Positions 15,169-24,243 of a DNA stretch of 57,472 nt are shown one piece after another; position 1 is the first letter of the stretch; every line of letters begins with the position of its first letter. Location: positions 1 through 57,472 of IMG/VR virus record IMGVR_UViG_3300044648_000205; one strand, 5' to 3'. A model generated the notes under the pieces. That model had not been told where the DNA came from. It made no database searches and saw only the letters and a list, made by a program, of their open reading frames with translations. The position numbers were made by a program, and so were the translations under genes. The stretch comes from a virus.

Positions 15169-17856
15169 TCAGCGTGCGCCGGGGCGATCCTTCGTCCACT
15201 GGGCCACGGCGGCGCACGCCTGCGCGCGGCTACCGGGGTTCACGTCCTGATCGCCCGGGAAGTTCAGGTCACCGGTGGCGCACATCTTCTTGGCAGCGTT
15301 CACCGCGCTGGCGATGGCGTGCGACTGGCTCATCCCCTTCTTCTTCAGGTGGTTGGCGATGCGCTTGATGTACGACGGCAGGTGTAGCACCTTGCGCCCG
15401 GCGGCCGTGATGGTCAGCTTGTCGCCCAGGTGATCGGCGTCGTGCTCGGCAGCATCCTCGTCGTCGCACAGATCCACGTCCTCGGCGAGCCACGGGTGAT
15501 CGGCCTCGAGGAGGTACGCCAGCTCGGCCTCGGCCAGCTCGGTGGCCGTCGGGCCGTCGCCCAGCAGCTCGCCCAGATCGGTGATGGCGGCCTGCTGCTC
15601 GCCAGTGAGGCGCTGCGCATTGATCCACGCGATGACCGTGCGGAACTCCTCTTCGCTCACTCCGAGGGCCTGCGTGCCCGTGAGCGGGCCGTCAGCGGGT
15701 GCTTCCGAGTCGGGTGCGTGGATGACCCCGGCGGCCACGATGGACAGCGGCTGGCCGGATGCGACGCGCGCACGGGGAACGGGGAAGCCAGGGGTGTTGA
15801 CCCCGAGGGCGGCCAGCATCTCCAGCTGCCCCCGAACGGTGCGCCAGTCGCCCGAGAACACCGTGCCCCGTGCGCGGTGCTCGGCCACCTCGTCCAGGCC
15901 GGGCATGAGTCGGCCGGCGAACCAGATGCCGTGTTCGTCCTCACCCACGGCGATCTCGAAGGCGGCCGTGCCGGTGTTGTCGTAGTGCTCGGCGGCGGCC
16001 ATCGCGCCGGCCCGGATGTCGGCGTGCCCGGTGCCGATGGTGCCGTAGCCCACCGGCAACGTGATGGCCTGGCCGCTCTCGTCGCGCGCCCGCACCGAGT
16101 GCACCATGAAGTAGGCGTAGCCACTGGCCGAGTGCGGGGGCGTGACGCACTGGCCGGCGAAACCGACATGGCAGGTGTTCCACTCGGCGAGGTGGCCGAA
16201 CACGCGGCCGTCGTCGGTGACGGTGAGCGGCGTGGGCTCGGTCAGCTTCGGGTCGGTGAACCACTCGGCGGGCGGGAGGGTCGCGGCCGACGCCACCAGG
16301 GCAGGCTGGCCGCCACCCAGCGGGTAGTCGGTGACGTTGTCGCCGATGGCCACGCGCAGGCGGTCGAACTCGATGGGGCCGGTGTAGGTGAGCTGCTCAG
16401 TCGGCACGCCGTAGCCAGCGGTGACGTGCGGGATGAACGGCGAGTGCTGCTCGGGGAAGTTGACCTGACCGAGCGCGTTGCGCAGCTCGCTGGCGAGATT
16501 GCCCTGCTGGTATTCGATGTCCATCCGGTCGCCCTGGCCGTCGAACAGGTAGACGGTGGCCGGGTCGCGGCCGTTGTCGCCGTTGGGGTTGAACACGGCG
16601 TGCGAGAAGACGGTGGCAGTGACCGGACCCTTCTGGAAGGGCGCGCGGTAGCTGTCCGACTGCGGGATGGCCGAGCCGTCCTCGGCGGCCTCGGCGGCGA
16701 GCCGGGCGTACTGCGCTTCGGCGTCGGTGAACTCGCGGGCGATCCTGTGCACGGCGGCCAGCATGTCCGCGTCCCACTGGTCCACCTCGTCCCCCAGGTA
16801 GGCCAGGGTCATGTGCAGCTCGTCGGCAGGGTCACCACCGGGGACGGTGAGGATGTTCGGGTTGGCCGGCACGAGGGCGACCATCCCGGACGTGGAGTAG
16901 TCCTGTGCGCCGGGCGTCTCGTCGGCGTCGAACAGGTCCCCGTCGGCCAGGGCGTTGAGGCGCTCGGCGTCGATGGCCGCCAGGATGGCGGTCTGGCCGG
17001 TGACGCACGGCGAGCAGGTGTCGCCGATGTCGGCGGAGCGCCACGCGGGCACCCGTGCGCCGGCGGTCAGAGCCTCGGCGGCCTCGGCCACGGGCATGCC
17101 GTCGAGCGCCACGTAGGCGTCCTGGAAGGCGGGCTGACCGACCAGCGTGGTGGCCGCCACCACGGCGGCGTGCACCACGATGCGGTCCGGGTGGTCACCG
17201 GGCTGCGCGTCCTCGGCGTACTCGAACTCGGCCTCCATGGCGGACAGGTCCACGCTGTTGCCGCGCAGCGCGCCGTCCTTCACCAGCTGGTAGGCGGACT
17301 TCTGCGGCGCGGCCGGCACGTCGTCGTACATCCAGCCCTTGGCGGACCACACGTAGGTGCCCTCGGGAAACGGCTTGCCGGTCGACAGCTGGGTGACTTC
17401 GGGGCCGTCGTGCCGGGTGGCCTCGGTGATGGCACCGACCAGCCACGTGGCGGCGTCACCCTCGGCCCCGTGGGTCGAGCGGGTCTGCGCGTACAGGCCC
17501 AGCGGGAGTGCCCGCGTGGACAGGGCGCCCGGGTTGATGAACCGGCCGTCGCTGGTCTCGAGGCCCTCCACCACCATGACGGGCAGCGTGATGGGGTGCG
17601 CGCCCTCGGGCATCTCGACCGGGGGTGCCTCGGCGGTCTCGACTGCAGCGGTCACGGTCTCCTCCTGGGTGCGCATCGCGCTGGGAACGGGCACGCCCGG
17701 GGCGGCCTCGACATGGACGGCATCAGACAGGCCGGACCCGCACACGCAGTTGCCGGCACCGGAGTGGATGTCTCGGGCGTACACGTGCGGCTCGCTGTAC
17801 TGACCGGAGAATGGCCCCACGCTTCCCTCGTAGCCGGGAACCTCGGTGGTGGTCAT
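15169..17856 (-). CDS. Capsid maturation protease with embedded 2H phosphoesterase domain
   Basis: 895 residues. Residues about 85-255 follow the actinophage prohead protease pattern (LPVMVVEGLETSDGRFINPG; ALRGNSVDLS; VVAATTLVGQPAFQDAYVAL). Residues about 323-513 hold two HxT motifs, H348-M-T350 in ELHMTLAYLGD and H477-V-T479 in FIPHVTAGYG, the signature of the 2H (LigT/2'-5' RNA ligase) family. Residues about 550-705 are the domain common in these head proteins (VFGHLAEWNTCHVGFAGQC; GTGHADIRAGAM; VFSGDWRTVRG). The C-terminus has IANHLKKKGMSQSHAIASAVN. It lies directly after the portal. The protease role is secure by context; the job of the 2H domain is unknown. Confidence 0.88.
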   Translation of the reverse strand: MTTTEVPGYEGSVGPFSGQYSEPHVYARDIHSGAGNCVCGSGLSDAVHVEAAPGVPVPSAMRTQEETVTAAVETAEAPPVEMPEGAHPITLPVMVVEGLETSDGRFINPGALSTRALPLGLYAQTRSTHGAEGDAATWLVGAITEATRHDGPEVTQLSTGKPFPEGTYVWSAKGWMYDDVPAAPQKSAYQLVKDGALRGNSVDLSAMEAEFEYAEDAQPGDHPDRIVVHAAVVAATTLVGQPAFQDAYVALDGMPVAEAAEALTAGARVPAWRSADIGDTCSPCVTGQTAILAAIDAERLNALADGDLFDADETPGAQDYSTSGMVALVPANPNILTVPGGDPADELHMTLAYLGDEVDQWDADMLAAVHRIAREFTDAEAQYARLAAEAAEDGSAIPQSDSYRAPFQKGPVTATVFSHAVFNPNGDNGRDPATVYLFDGQGDRMDIEYQQGNLASELRNALGQVNFPEQHSPFIPHVTAGYGVPTEQLTYTGPIEFDRLRVAIGDNVTDYPLGGGQPALVASAATLPPAEWFTDPKLTEPTPLTVTDDGRVFGHLAEWNTCHVGFAGQCVTPPHSASGYAYFMVHSVRARDESGQAITLPVGYGTIGTGHADIRAGAMAAAEHYDNTGTAAFEIAVGEDEHGIWFAGRLMPGLDEVAEHRARGTVFSGDWRTVRGQLEMLAALGVNTPGFPVPRARVASGQPLSIVAAGVIHAPDSEAPADGPLTGTQALGVSEEEFRTVIAWINAQRLTGEQQAAITDLGELLGDGPTATELAEAELAYLLEADHPWLAEDVDLCDDEDAAEHDADHLGDKLTITAAGRKVLHLPSYIKRIANHLKKKGMSQSHAIASAVNAAKKMCATGDLNFPGDQDVNPGSRAQACAAVAQWTKDRPGAR

Positions 17857-17859
17857 CGG

Positions 17860-20652
17860 TCAGCCCTCCTTCAGGAAGCGGGACTGCAGGGCCTGGATGG
17901 TGCGCCACTGGTCGCGCACCTCCTGCGCGGTGGTGCCGGTGCGTCCGGCGGCGTCGTCCATGTCGGCCAGGTCGAGGATGTCCTGGGTCGGTCGGGTCGG
18001 GACGGCCAGGCGCTCGCGGACCTGCTCGCCGTACTCGGGCACGGCGTAGCCCTCGACGAAGTCACACATGCAGCCCCGGTGATCCCCCGGCCGGTGGAAC
18101 GGCCCGACCCACTGGTAGGCGGGCGACGGCTGCAGCTTCGGGTCCGACCAGTTGGTGAACCGCTCGCCCTCGAGGTCGCGGTGCGGTTCGAACTGCCGCT
18201 TCATCGGCGTGATGCCGTACACCCACAGGTAGCCAACGGTGATGACGCCGGCCTCTTCGAGCACGTCCGCGACGGCCGAGCCGTTGTGCAGGCCGTTGAT
18301 CGCTTCGCCGGTGACCGGGCGGCCGAACTCGTCGAGCCCACCGGACGCTTCGGGGAGTCCTCCGATCTCGGCGAGCGCGGTGCGGATCAGGTAGGGCGGA
18401 ATCTGAACGTCGGGCATCTCGCCCTGGCCGTCGTCCAGCAGCCCGTCCACGTCCTGGTACAGGGCGGCGTCCGCCAGCTCCTCGAGCCGGACCTGCAGGT
18501 GCGACCACGCGGAGTCGATGCGGCTGGCCATTTCGGCGTGCATGCGCTCGCCTGCGGCCCTGCCCTCCCGACTGTCCGGGTTGTAGCCCACCAGCTTCAG
18601 CACGCCGGGCACGATGCGCTCGATGGCGGCCAGCACCCAGCGGGCGAACTTCTCGGACAGCTCCTCCCACGCCTCGGCGAGCAGGAACGGTGTGTCGGCG
18701 CCGAGCTGCAGTGCCTGCGTGCGCCCGACCTTCGCCGGCCACTCCTGCACGGGCATGCCGCGCAGGGACGCGGCGATGGACGGCACGCGGGTGGCCTTGG
18801 CCCGCAGGCGGGAACCGGCTCGTTCGCGCGCCCGGGTGAGAGCGGAGTCGGCGGCCTGCAGAATGGCGTCCCGCAGTGCGCGGTCCACCTGCATGAGCGC
18901 CCGGCTGGCCTCGGTGTCGAGTCGATAGCCGGCGTCCGGCGGTGCCTGCGCCAGGAAGCTGTCGAGGTCGGCCACCAGGTTGGCGGCCTTCTGCGCGTTC
19001 TCCTTCGCTACGTAGCGGGCCAACGCGTCCATATCGATCATCGAGCCACCGGCGGCCACGGCGGGCGGCGCGGTGCTCGGCGTGCCGGTACCACCGGTGC
19101 CAGCCGGGTCGGACTCGGCCTCCGGTACCTGCGTTCGGGTGGCCGGCAGCTGAGCGGGGGCGGGCATCGGAGGCAGTTCGGCGCCGGACTGCTCGGCGGC
19201 CCACTGCAGGATCGCCAGGGCGGCCGACTGGTCGATGCCCTGCTTGGCGGCGATCAACTGCAGGATCTCCTCGGGGGAGGGCGCGTCCTGGTCGCTGAAG
19301 CCGAGACCCTCTCGACCGGCGGACGGCCCGATGAGCGCGCGGTCCAGGGCGTCGAGGGTGTCCTGGCGACGGTTGGGGTTCTCGGTGAGCTGCCCGGCCG
19401 TGTACCAGATGCGGACACGGGCCACCTGGTCCGGGGGGAATCCCTGGGCGGCGAGCGCGGCACGCAGCATGGCGGCCGTCAGGGAGTCCACCATCATCCG
19501 AATGGACGGCTCGAGGAACTGGCGGAACGTGGAGTTGTCGATCTGCCAGGCGGTCCAGTGGTTGACCTGGGCCATGCCGGTGAGGATCTCGGGCGGGATG
19601 TCGAGGGAGGACGCCAGGCGCCCCAGGGCCTTCTCGAGCTTGGCCAGCAGGGTGGGGGAGTCCTCGCGCTCGAACTTGACGTGCCGGAACTCCTTCAGGT
19701 CGTCGCGCTGGCCGGTGAGCACCATGGGCACGACGGCGCCCGCGTCGCCCTCGTTCGAGATGGGGGCGAGCATGGCGCCGGTGAAGTCGGTCATGAACCG
19801 GCTGGCCTGGTCTTCGGGCTTGTCGCTCTCGTTCTTCGTGTTGCGGACCCGGACCATGCCGTCGGGGATCAGCACGACGCCGTTGGTCATGATGCGGGAG
19901 CGGGCGGCGGCGCGCAGTTCCCGGCCGATCAGGCTGATGTCCTCGAGTACGTCCATCAGGGCGTTGAGCGCCGAGTCGGCCAGGTGACTGCGCCGGGGGT
20001 GCGGCACCCACAGGCGGTACAGCTCTTCCTGGTCGAGGTCGACGCGTCGCGGCTGGCCCAGCTCATCCTTCACGGTCATGGTGCGGCCCGAGATGTCCAC
20101 GTCGTCCACGCTGCGGATCTTCCACACCTCGTTGCCGGTGTAGCGATCGGTGTACCCGTGCAGGTAGCACTCGCCGGCCACGTCGAAGTTTTCCGACCAC
20201 ACCCCGAGGAAGCCGTAGCCGTCCGCGAGCGGCAGGCGTGCCAGCTCGGCCTCGGCCGCTTCGATCAGGTCCGGCGGCAGGGTGATGCGCGCGGCCTTCT
20301 CCGGGTCCTCGTCGTTGCGCAGGTCAACGGCGATCGGCTCGTCTTCGGGGTCGTTGGGGTCCACCTGGGCGATGTAGAACTTGACCTTCGAGATGGCCTT
20401 GGCGCGGAACTGCAGGGCGAACCGAAGTTCACCGATCATGTCCCGGTAGCCCCAGGCGAGGGTCTGCCACTGCTGGCGGTTGCCGGCCATGGCGCGCAGG
20501 CGCTCGGCGGTGGTGGGCTCGATGCGCGCACCGGCGGCGCGCAGTACCGACGGCATGGCGCGTGCGCTCCACGCCACGCGCTCGGACTCCACGGCGCGGA
20601 CGCGCTCCATGACGCGCCGGTTGGCGTACGTCTCGCGCTTGCTCTGGGGCAC
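17860..20652 (-). CDS. Portal protein fused to MuF-like head morphogenesis domain
   Basis: 930 residues, about twice a normal portal. Residues 1-460 are portal-like (MIGELRFALQFRAKAISKVK; PTLLAKLEKALGRLASSLDI; ILTGMAQVNHWTAWQID). After a Pro/Thr-rich linker (about 510-545) the C-terminal part is helical and ends in a MuF-type zinc-like motif at about 852-866 (FHRPGDHRGCMCDF). GTG start at 20652 with GAGGGAG. The protein forms the DNA entry channel, and the MuF part is normally a separate minor head protein injected or bound inside the capsid. Confidence 0.9.
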   Translation of the reverse strand: MPQSKRETYANRRVMERVRAVESERVAWSARAMPSVLRAAGARIEPTTAERLRAMAGNRQQWQTLAWGYRDMIGELRFALQFRAKAISKVKFYIAQVDPNDPEDEPIAVDLRNDEDPEKAARITLPPDLIEAAEAELARLPLADGYGFLGVWSENFDVAGECYLHGYTDRYTGNEVWKIRSVDDVDISGRTMTVKDELGQPRRVDLDQEELYRLWVPHPRRSHLADSALNALMDVLEDISLIGRELRAAARSRIMTNGVVLIPDGMVRVRNTKNESDKPEDQASRFMTDFTGAMLAPISNEGDAGAVVPMVLTGQRDDLKEFRHVKFEREDSPTLLAKLEKALGRLASSLDIPPEILTGMAQVNHWTAWQIDNSTFRQFLEPSIRMMVDSLTAAMLRAALAAQGFPPDQVARVRIWYTAGQLTENPNRRQDTLDALDRALIGPSAGREGLGFSDQDAPSPEEILQLIAAKQGIDQSAALAILQWAAEQSGAELPPMPAPAQLPATRTQVPEAESDPAGTGGTGTPSTAPPAVAAGGSMIDMDALARYVAKENAQKAANLVADLDSFLAQAPPDAGYRLDTEASRALMQVDRALRDAILQAADSALTRARERAGSRLRAKATRVPSIAASLRGMPVQEWPAKVGRTQALQLGADTPFLLAEAWEELSEKFARWVLAAIERIVPGVLKLVGYNPDSREGRAAGERMHAEMASRIDSAWSHLQVRLEELADAALYQDVDGLLDDGQGEMPDVQIPPYLIRTALAEIGGLPEASGGLDEFGRPVTGEAINGLHNGSAVADVLEEAGVITVGYLWVYGITPMKRQFEPHRDLEGERFTNWSDPKLQPSPAYQWVGPFHRPGDHRGCMCDFVEGYAVPEYGEQVRERLAVPTRPTQDILDLADMDDAAGRTGTTAQEVRDQWRTIQALQSRFLKEG

Positions 20653-20664
20653 GTACGGCTCCCT

Positions 20665-21048
20665 CTACTCGGTGGCCTGGTGCAGGAGGCCCACCACGGC
20701 ACTGAAGGCCAGCGGGACGACCAGGAACGACCAGACGGTGGTCGGGATGAGGGATGCGGCGAGGAACACGGCGAGCGAGATCCAGTAGCCCGAGCACCAC
20801 GCGCAGGTCACCAGGTAGGCCAGCGGCGGCGTGCCGCCGTACACGATCCACTTCCGCGCCTTCTCAGGGTCGGCCGAGTCCGGCTCGATGCCCTTCACAT
20901 CCCAGTTGCGGTGCGCAGTGTTTTGGATCAGGTCCCGCAGGCCGGGCATGGGCGGCAGCATGTCGGCCACCCACAGGCGCGTCAGGCGGTAGGCGGCCAG
21001 CACGTTGATGATCAGCCACAGGGGGCTGGTGACCCACTCCAGGGTCAC
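20665..21048 (-). CDS. DUF1360-like membrane protein (127 aa)
   Basis: GTG start at 21048 overlapping the upstream stop. The pattern NVLAAYRLTRLWVADMLPP, then PPLAYLVTCAWCSGYWISLA and a final hydrophobic segment, matches DUF1360-type phage membrane proteins with a C-WC motif. About three membrane segments are predicted. It sits just upstream of the portal gene; the role in phages is not known. Confidence 0.75.
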   Translation of the reverse strand: MTLEWVTSPLWLIINVLAAYRLTRLWVADMLPPMPGLRDLIQNTAHRNWDVKGIEPDSADPEKARKWIVYGGTPPLAYLVTCAWCSGYWISLAVFLAASLIPTTVWSFLVVPLAFSAVVGLLHQATE

Positions 21049-21221
21049 GGTCCAGCCGCCAGCAGGAGTGCCAGGATGACCAGCACGGCGCCGAGCGCAG
21101 CGGCCAGCATGCCGAACACCCCTCGAGCGCGCACGCCCAGGGAGTTGACGGCGCCCAGGCCGGCGGCCGTGATGCCCAGGCCGGCGAGCAGCACCAGCAC
21201 CCAACCAGCAACAGTGATCAT
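21045..21221 (-). CDS. Small membrane protein (58 aa), two segments
   Basis: ATG at 21221 within an ATGA overlap. Two hydrophobic segments (ITVAGWVLVLLAGLGITAAG and GMLAAALGAVLVILALLLAA) are joined by a short positive turn (VRARG), a layout shared with class II holins. It stands beside the DUF1360 gene. Confidence 0.65.
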   Translation of the reverse strand: MITVAGWVLVLLAGLGITAAGLGAVNSLGVRARGVFGMLAAALGAVLVILALLLAAGP

Positions 21222-21742
21222 CGCGTGCTCTCCCATGCCTCGTTCCGGGTGGCCCACGTGGGGCGCCAAGCCTTCAGTGCGCCAGCACTGCAGCCGCAGC
21301 CGCCAAGGGGCTGTACTACGACGGTGCCCGCGTCCGTGACCACGTGGAACCCCTTCTGGCGGGCAGCGTATCCACCGGCCGGTCGCGGCGTCTTGTCGTA
21401 GTGGATGGGTGAGAACCACTCCGGGTGGGCGCCGGTGAGTCGGTCCGACTGCGCGGGCGGGCGGATGTAGACATAGAGGCCCTCGCGGGTGGCGAACACC
21501 TTGGCCAGGCGCAGCGGCTGATCGCGGTCGGGGAGCTTCACTGACGCCGGGAACCACTCGCCTCGGAACGACACCGGGATGGGAACCGGCGACGCGGCGA
21601 GCTTCTCGGCTACCCCGGCCATGCCGATCGACACGGCGGCGGCTGGCGTGATGAGCGTCGGGCCACCATCCGCACGCGGCGGCTGGGCAAGAGCCTGTCG
21701 GACCGTGCGCGCTCGCGGGCTGCGCCTGCGTGGTGTGGCCAC
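21218..21742 (-). CDS. Hypothetical protein (174 aa)
   Basis: GTG at 21742 follows AGGAGGAGCAC. An Arg-rich N-terminus is followed by a beta-rich region (VSFRGEWFPASVKLPDRDQ; GLYVYIRPPAQ) and GGCGCSAGALKAW near the end. First gene of the operon that leads into the portal, directly after a terminator. Function not recognised. Confidence 0.65.
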   Translation of the reverse strand: MATPRRRSPRARTVRQALAQPPRADGGPTLITPAAAVSIGMAGVAEKLAASPVPIPVSFRGEWFPASVKLPDRDQPLRLAKVFATREGLYVYIRPPAQSDRLTGAHPEWFSPIHYDKTPRPAGGYAARQKGFHVVTDAGTVVVQPLGGCGCSAGALKAWRPTWATRNEAWESTR

Positions 21743-21777
21743 GTGCTCCTCCTGATGATCGGGTCTGCCCATGGTAA

Positions 21778-21822
21778 CGCGCACATCCCCCGCACCTGGT
21801 GGGGTTGCGGGGGATGTGCGCG
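21778..21822 (-). terminator. Hairpin terminator before the portal operon
   Basis: A perfect 17-bp stem (21778-21794 with 21806-21822) and an 11-base loop, 10 bases after the stop of the 67-residue membrane protein. It separates the accessory region from the head module. Confidence 0.8.
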
Positions 21823-21831
21823 TCGCGCTGG

Positions 21832-22035
21832 CTACCGCTTCTTGTCGACCACCATTCCGATGATGGCGATGGCCACGAGGAGGGCGGTCCAACTGCCCAC
21901 CGAGATGCCGGCCAGCGCCCACGAGCCCAGCGCCAGGGCGGCGCCGAGTCCGAGCATGGCGAGCACGGTGCCAACGAGCAGCGCGGCGAGGGCCTCGTTG
22001 CTGCTGGAGAACTTCCGCTCGGTCGGGTCGCTCAT
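21832..22035 (-). CDS. Membrane protein (67 aa)
   Basis: A charged N-terminus (MSDPTERKFSSSNE) is followed by two hydrophobic segments (residues about 15-38 and 42-63) and a KKR tail. Start overlaps the upstream stop (ATGA). A holin-like layout, but no direct evidence. Confidence 0.65.
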   Translation of the reverse strand: MSDPTERKFSSSNEALAALLVGTVLAMLGLGAALALGSWALAGISVGSWTALLVAIAIIGMVVDKKR

Positions 22036-22418
22036 GCGCTCGTGGCCTGCTTCATGGTCGGGAAGTTGTTGACCGGACGCCAGTCGCGGCCGTGTCCGAC
22101 GCCATCGTGCAGCTTCACCCAGCGGAACGCGTTGCAGCGGATCACCACCATCTCGACGCCGTATCGGTAGACGTACACGCTGCCGGTGTCGTAGGCGTAG
22201 GTCCACGGCGTCTCGGTGCTGTCGGCGTAGTTGTGCGGCCACTCCTTGCTGGTGACCATGGCGCGCACGATGCGACCGAAGTCCACGGCGGTGTACTCGA
22301 CATCGGTCACGCTCTGGAAGAGCTGCGGGTGGATGGCCTCGACCAGGTGCGTCGAGGTCCCCAGGTAGACGGCGGCGTCGCCCCTGCCGGTGTAGAAGTC
22401 GGCCTGCGTGGTGGTCAT
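22032..22418 (-). CDS. Hypothetical protein (128 aa)
   Basis: Aromatic-rich soluble protein (WTYAYDTGSVYVYRYGVEMV; NAFRWVKLHDGVGHG). It is coupled to the next membrane gene and follows the ParB-like gene by 9 bases, so all three share promoter 23314-23342. No family was recognised. Confidence 0.6.
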   Translation of the reverse strand: MTTTQADFYTGRGDAAVYLGTSTHLVEAIHPQLFQSVTDVEYTAVDFGRIVRAMVTSKEWPHNYADSTETPWTYAYDTGSVYVYRYGVEMVVIRCNAFRWVKLHDGVGHGRDWRPVNNFPTMKQATSA

Positions 22419-22427
22419 GGCGGCCTC

Positions 22428-23276
22428 TCAGTTCATCGTGAGGTGCTTGGGGGTGATGACGCCGTTGGCCGGCTGCTGCAGCTTCCCGTAGCGCTCGCCC
22501 TTGCGGTAGGCGTTCCACGTGCGCACGAGGTCGTAGAGCTGGGCGGCCTCGGGCTGCTTGATGCGCTCCCGGCGGTAGCGGGTGGCGCGGTCCCGCAGGA
22601 CCATAACCGGGTGATCGGCCGGCATGTTGGCGCCGGTCTCGAGGAGCTGGAAGAATTCGGCGACCTGCTCGACCGTCAGGCGCTCGGGCTCGCTGGCGGC
22701 CAGACCGTAGGCGGTGAAGGCGAGCGCGCCAACCAGCGCCCGGTTCAGCTCGATGCGTCGGCAGACGCGCATGGCGTGCTCGGTGGCCACCTCGAGCCGG
22801 GTGGGCCAGGTGCCGGCAAAGATGGCGATCTCCTGGATGGTCGGGCGGTAGGCGGTGAGCATCGAGCCGGTGTTCCACCGGAGCAGCACGCGAGCGATGG
22901 CGGCCACGGTGCTGCCGTTCTTCCAGCCGGCGATGTGCAGCTGCTGACCGGCTCGGCGAGCCATCCCGGAGTCCATGATGTTCTGGTCCTCGGGGTCGGC
23001 ACCCTCGACCACCACGAACACCTGCTTGGTGTTCGACTTCACGACGGCGGAGAGTCGGTGCTGACCGTTGAGGAGCTTCCCGTCGGTGTCGAAGGTGATG
23101 GCGTCGTTGCTGAGCACCCACGCGCCGGCCATCATGGCTCGGGCGTGCTCGTCGACACGGCGAGGGTTGATCGTGCGGTTTCGGGTGTTGACGGTGTCGA
23201 GCCAGGTCTGGGCGAGCTTCGGGTTGACGGTGAGCAGGCGCACCGTGCGCCCGTTGTAGTGAAGAGGGTTACTCAT
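22428..23276 (-). CDS. ParB/sulfiredoxin-like nuclease-domain protein
   Basis: 282 residues. The segment NPRRVDEHARAMMAGAWVLS, then ITFDTDGKLLNGQHRLSAVV, with the GQHR core, is the ParB-like NTPase/nuclease fold as found in many phages. The C-terminal half is helical (PERLTVEQVAEFFQLLETGA). Phage members are variously proposed to be nucleases, kinases or DNA-modifying; no partner ParA is present. It has a standard promoter and GAAGGACC leader. Confidence 0.8.
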   Translation of the reverse strand: MSNPLHYNGRTVRLLTVNPKLAQTWLDTVNTRNRTINPRRVDEHARAMMAGAWVLSNDAITFDTDGKLLNGQHRLSAVVKSNTKQVFVVVEGADPEDQNIMDSGMARRAGQQLHIAGWKNGSTVAAIARVLLRWNTGSMLTAYRPTIQEIAIFAGTWPTRLEVATEHAMRVCRRIELNRALVGALAFTAYGLAASEPERLTVEQVAEFFQLLETGANMPADHPVMVLRDRATRYRRERIKQPEAAQLYDLVRTWNAYRKGERYGKLQQPANGVITPKHLTMN

Positions 23277-23313
23277 CGGGGGTCCTTCCTGGGTTGTTCC
23301 CGGTGTTGAGGTC

Positions 23314-23342
23314 ACAGTACCCCATGTCTAACGGGGTGTCTA
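23314..23342 (-). promoter_or_regulatory. Phage-type promoter for the ParB-like operon
   Basis: TAGACA (23337-23342), 17-base spacer, TACTGT (23314-23319), then a GGGAACAAC box and GGAAGGACC leader. Confidence 0.75.
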
Positions 23343-24137
23343 CCTGCGGTCGTGGATCTTCTGAGACATCAGATAAGAGCGGGGGAGGTCGCGGGAGATT
23401 CGACCTGCGACCTGCGGCGTGCGCGCTCGCGCCTCGGCCTGCACAGCGCGGGCCTGCCGCTCCAGCTCGGCCAGCATCTGCTGGCGCGGCGTCGGGCCGA
23501 CCGGCTCGGAACGGGTGAGGCACACACTGCCGCTGAAGTTCCGCAGGGCGTACTCCTCCACGTCCTGCTCGAAGCCAGCCTGCTCGGCGGCGGCCTCCTC
23601 GAGCATCTTGCAGGCGGCGATCCACAGCGCGCTGTTCGCGCGGGGCTGCTGCTCGTGGTTCTCCCGCAGGCGGATGACGCCCTTCAGGTCTCGGCCGCTG
23701 TTGACAATCTGGTGGGCTTTGCGCTGCACCTCGGCCGGATCGACACCGGCAGCGTCTCGGCGCCGGTGAGCCGAGCTGACACCGCTGGGCGAGCTGGGTC
23801 CATGCGTAGGCTCTTTGAGCGGATCGACGGCCACCGGCACACCCCAGTAGGTGAGCAGCTCGACGGCCGCCTGGCGCTCCGAGACGCTGTCGGACTCGAG
23901 GTGACTACGCCACCAGTCGATGTCCGCGCCCCGGCCCAGCGTGGCCTGGCGGTCTTCCTGGTCGCGCACGTGTCGGCGGTAGCTGTGTGCGGCCAAGGCG
24001 CCCACGACGGCGGCTAAGGCGAGGTTGATCCAGTCGCCGTGACCGATGAACACGGCGGTCAGATTCAGGACGGCCGCGAACGCCCACGCGACGGCGCATC
24101 GCAGGTCATTGGTCCACTGGCGAAGTCGAGCAATCAT
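23340..24137 (-). CDS. Membrane protein with long cytoplasmic helical tail (265 aa)
   Basis: Two hydrophobic segments at residues about 13-34 and 36-52 (AVAWAFAAVLNLTAVFIGHG; INLALAAVVGALAAH) precede a long charged helical region. Its stop overlaps the -35 box of the next promoter. No family was recognised; a host-membrane accessory role is possible. Confidence 0.65.
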   Translation of the reverse strand: MIARLRQWTNDLRCAVAWAFAAVLNLTAVFIGHGDWINLALAAVVGALAAHSYRRHVRDQEDRQATLGRGADIDWWRSHLESDSVSERQAAVELLTYWGVPVAVDPLKEPTHGPSSPSGVSSAHRRRDAAGVDPAEVQRKAHQIVNSGRDLKGVIRLRENHEQQPRANSALWIAACKMLEEAAAEQAGFEQDVEEYALRNFSGSVCLTRSEPVGPTPRQQMLAELERQARAVQAEARARTPQVAGRISRDLPRSYLMSQKIHDRR

Positions 24138-24176
24138 GTCGGGTCCTTCCGGGGTCGTTCCCTGCTGACATGAGGG

Positions 24177-24205
24177 ACTGTACCCCCTACGACAATGGGT
24201 GTCAA
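24177..24205 (-). promoter_or_regulatory. Phage-type promoter for 24137 gene
   Basis: TTGACA (24200-24205), 17-base spacer, TACAGT (24177-24182). Leader with GGGAACGAC and GGAAGGACC. Confidence 0.85.
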
Positions 24206-24243
24206 ACGACGAATGCCCCGCCGGTGAGGGCGAGGCATTCGGT

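Noticed and set aside
15430-21339. A nearly 2000-codon open frame on the plus strand opposite portal and protease
   Set aside because: It mirrors the third-position GC bias of two well-supported minus-strand genes, has Arg/Gly/His-rich composition, no ribosome-binding site and no family pattern.
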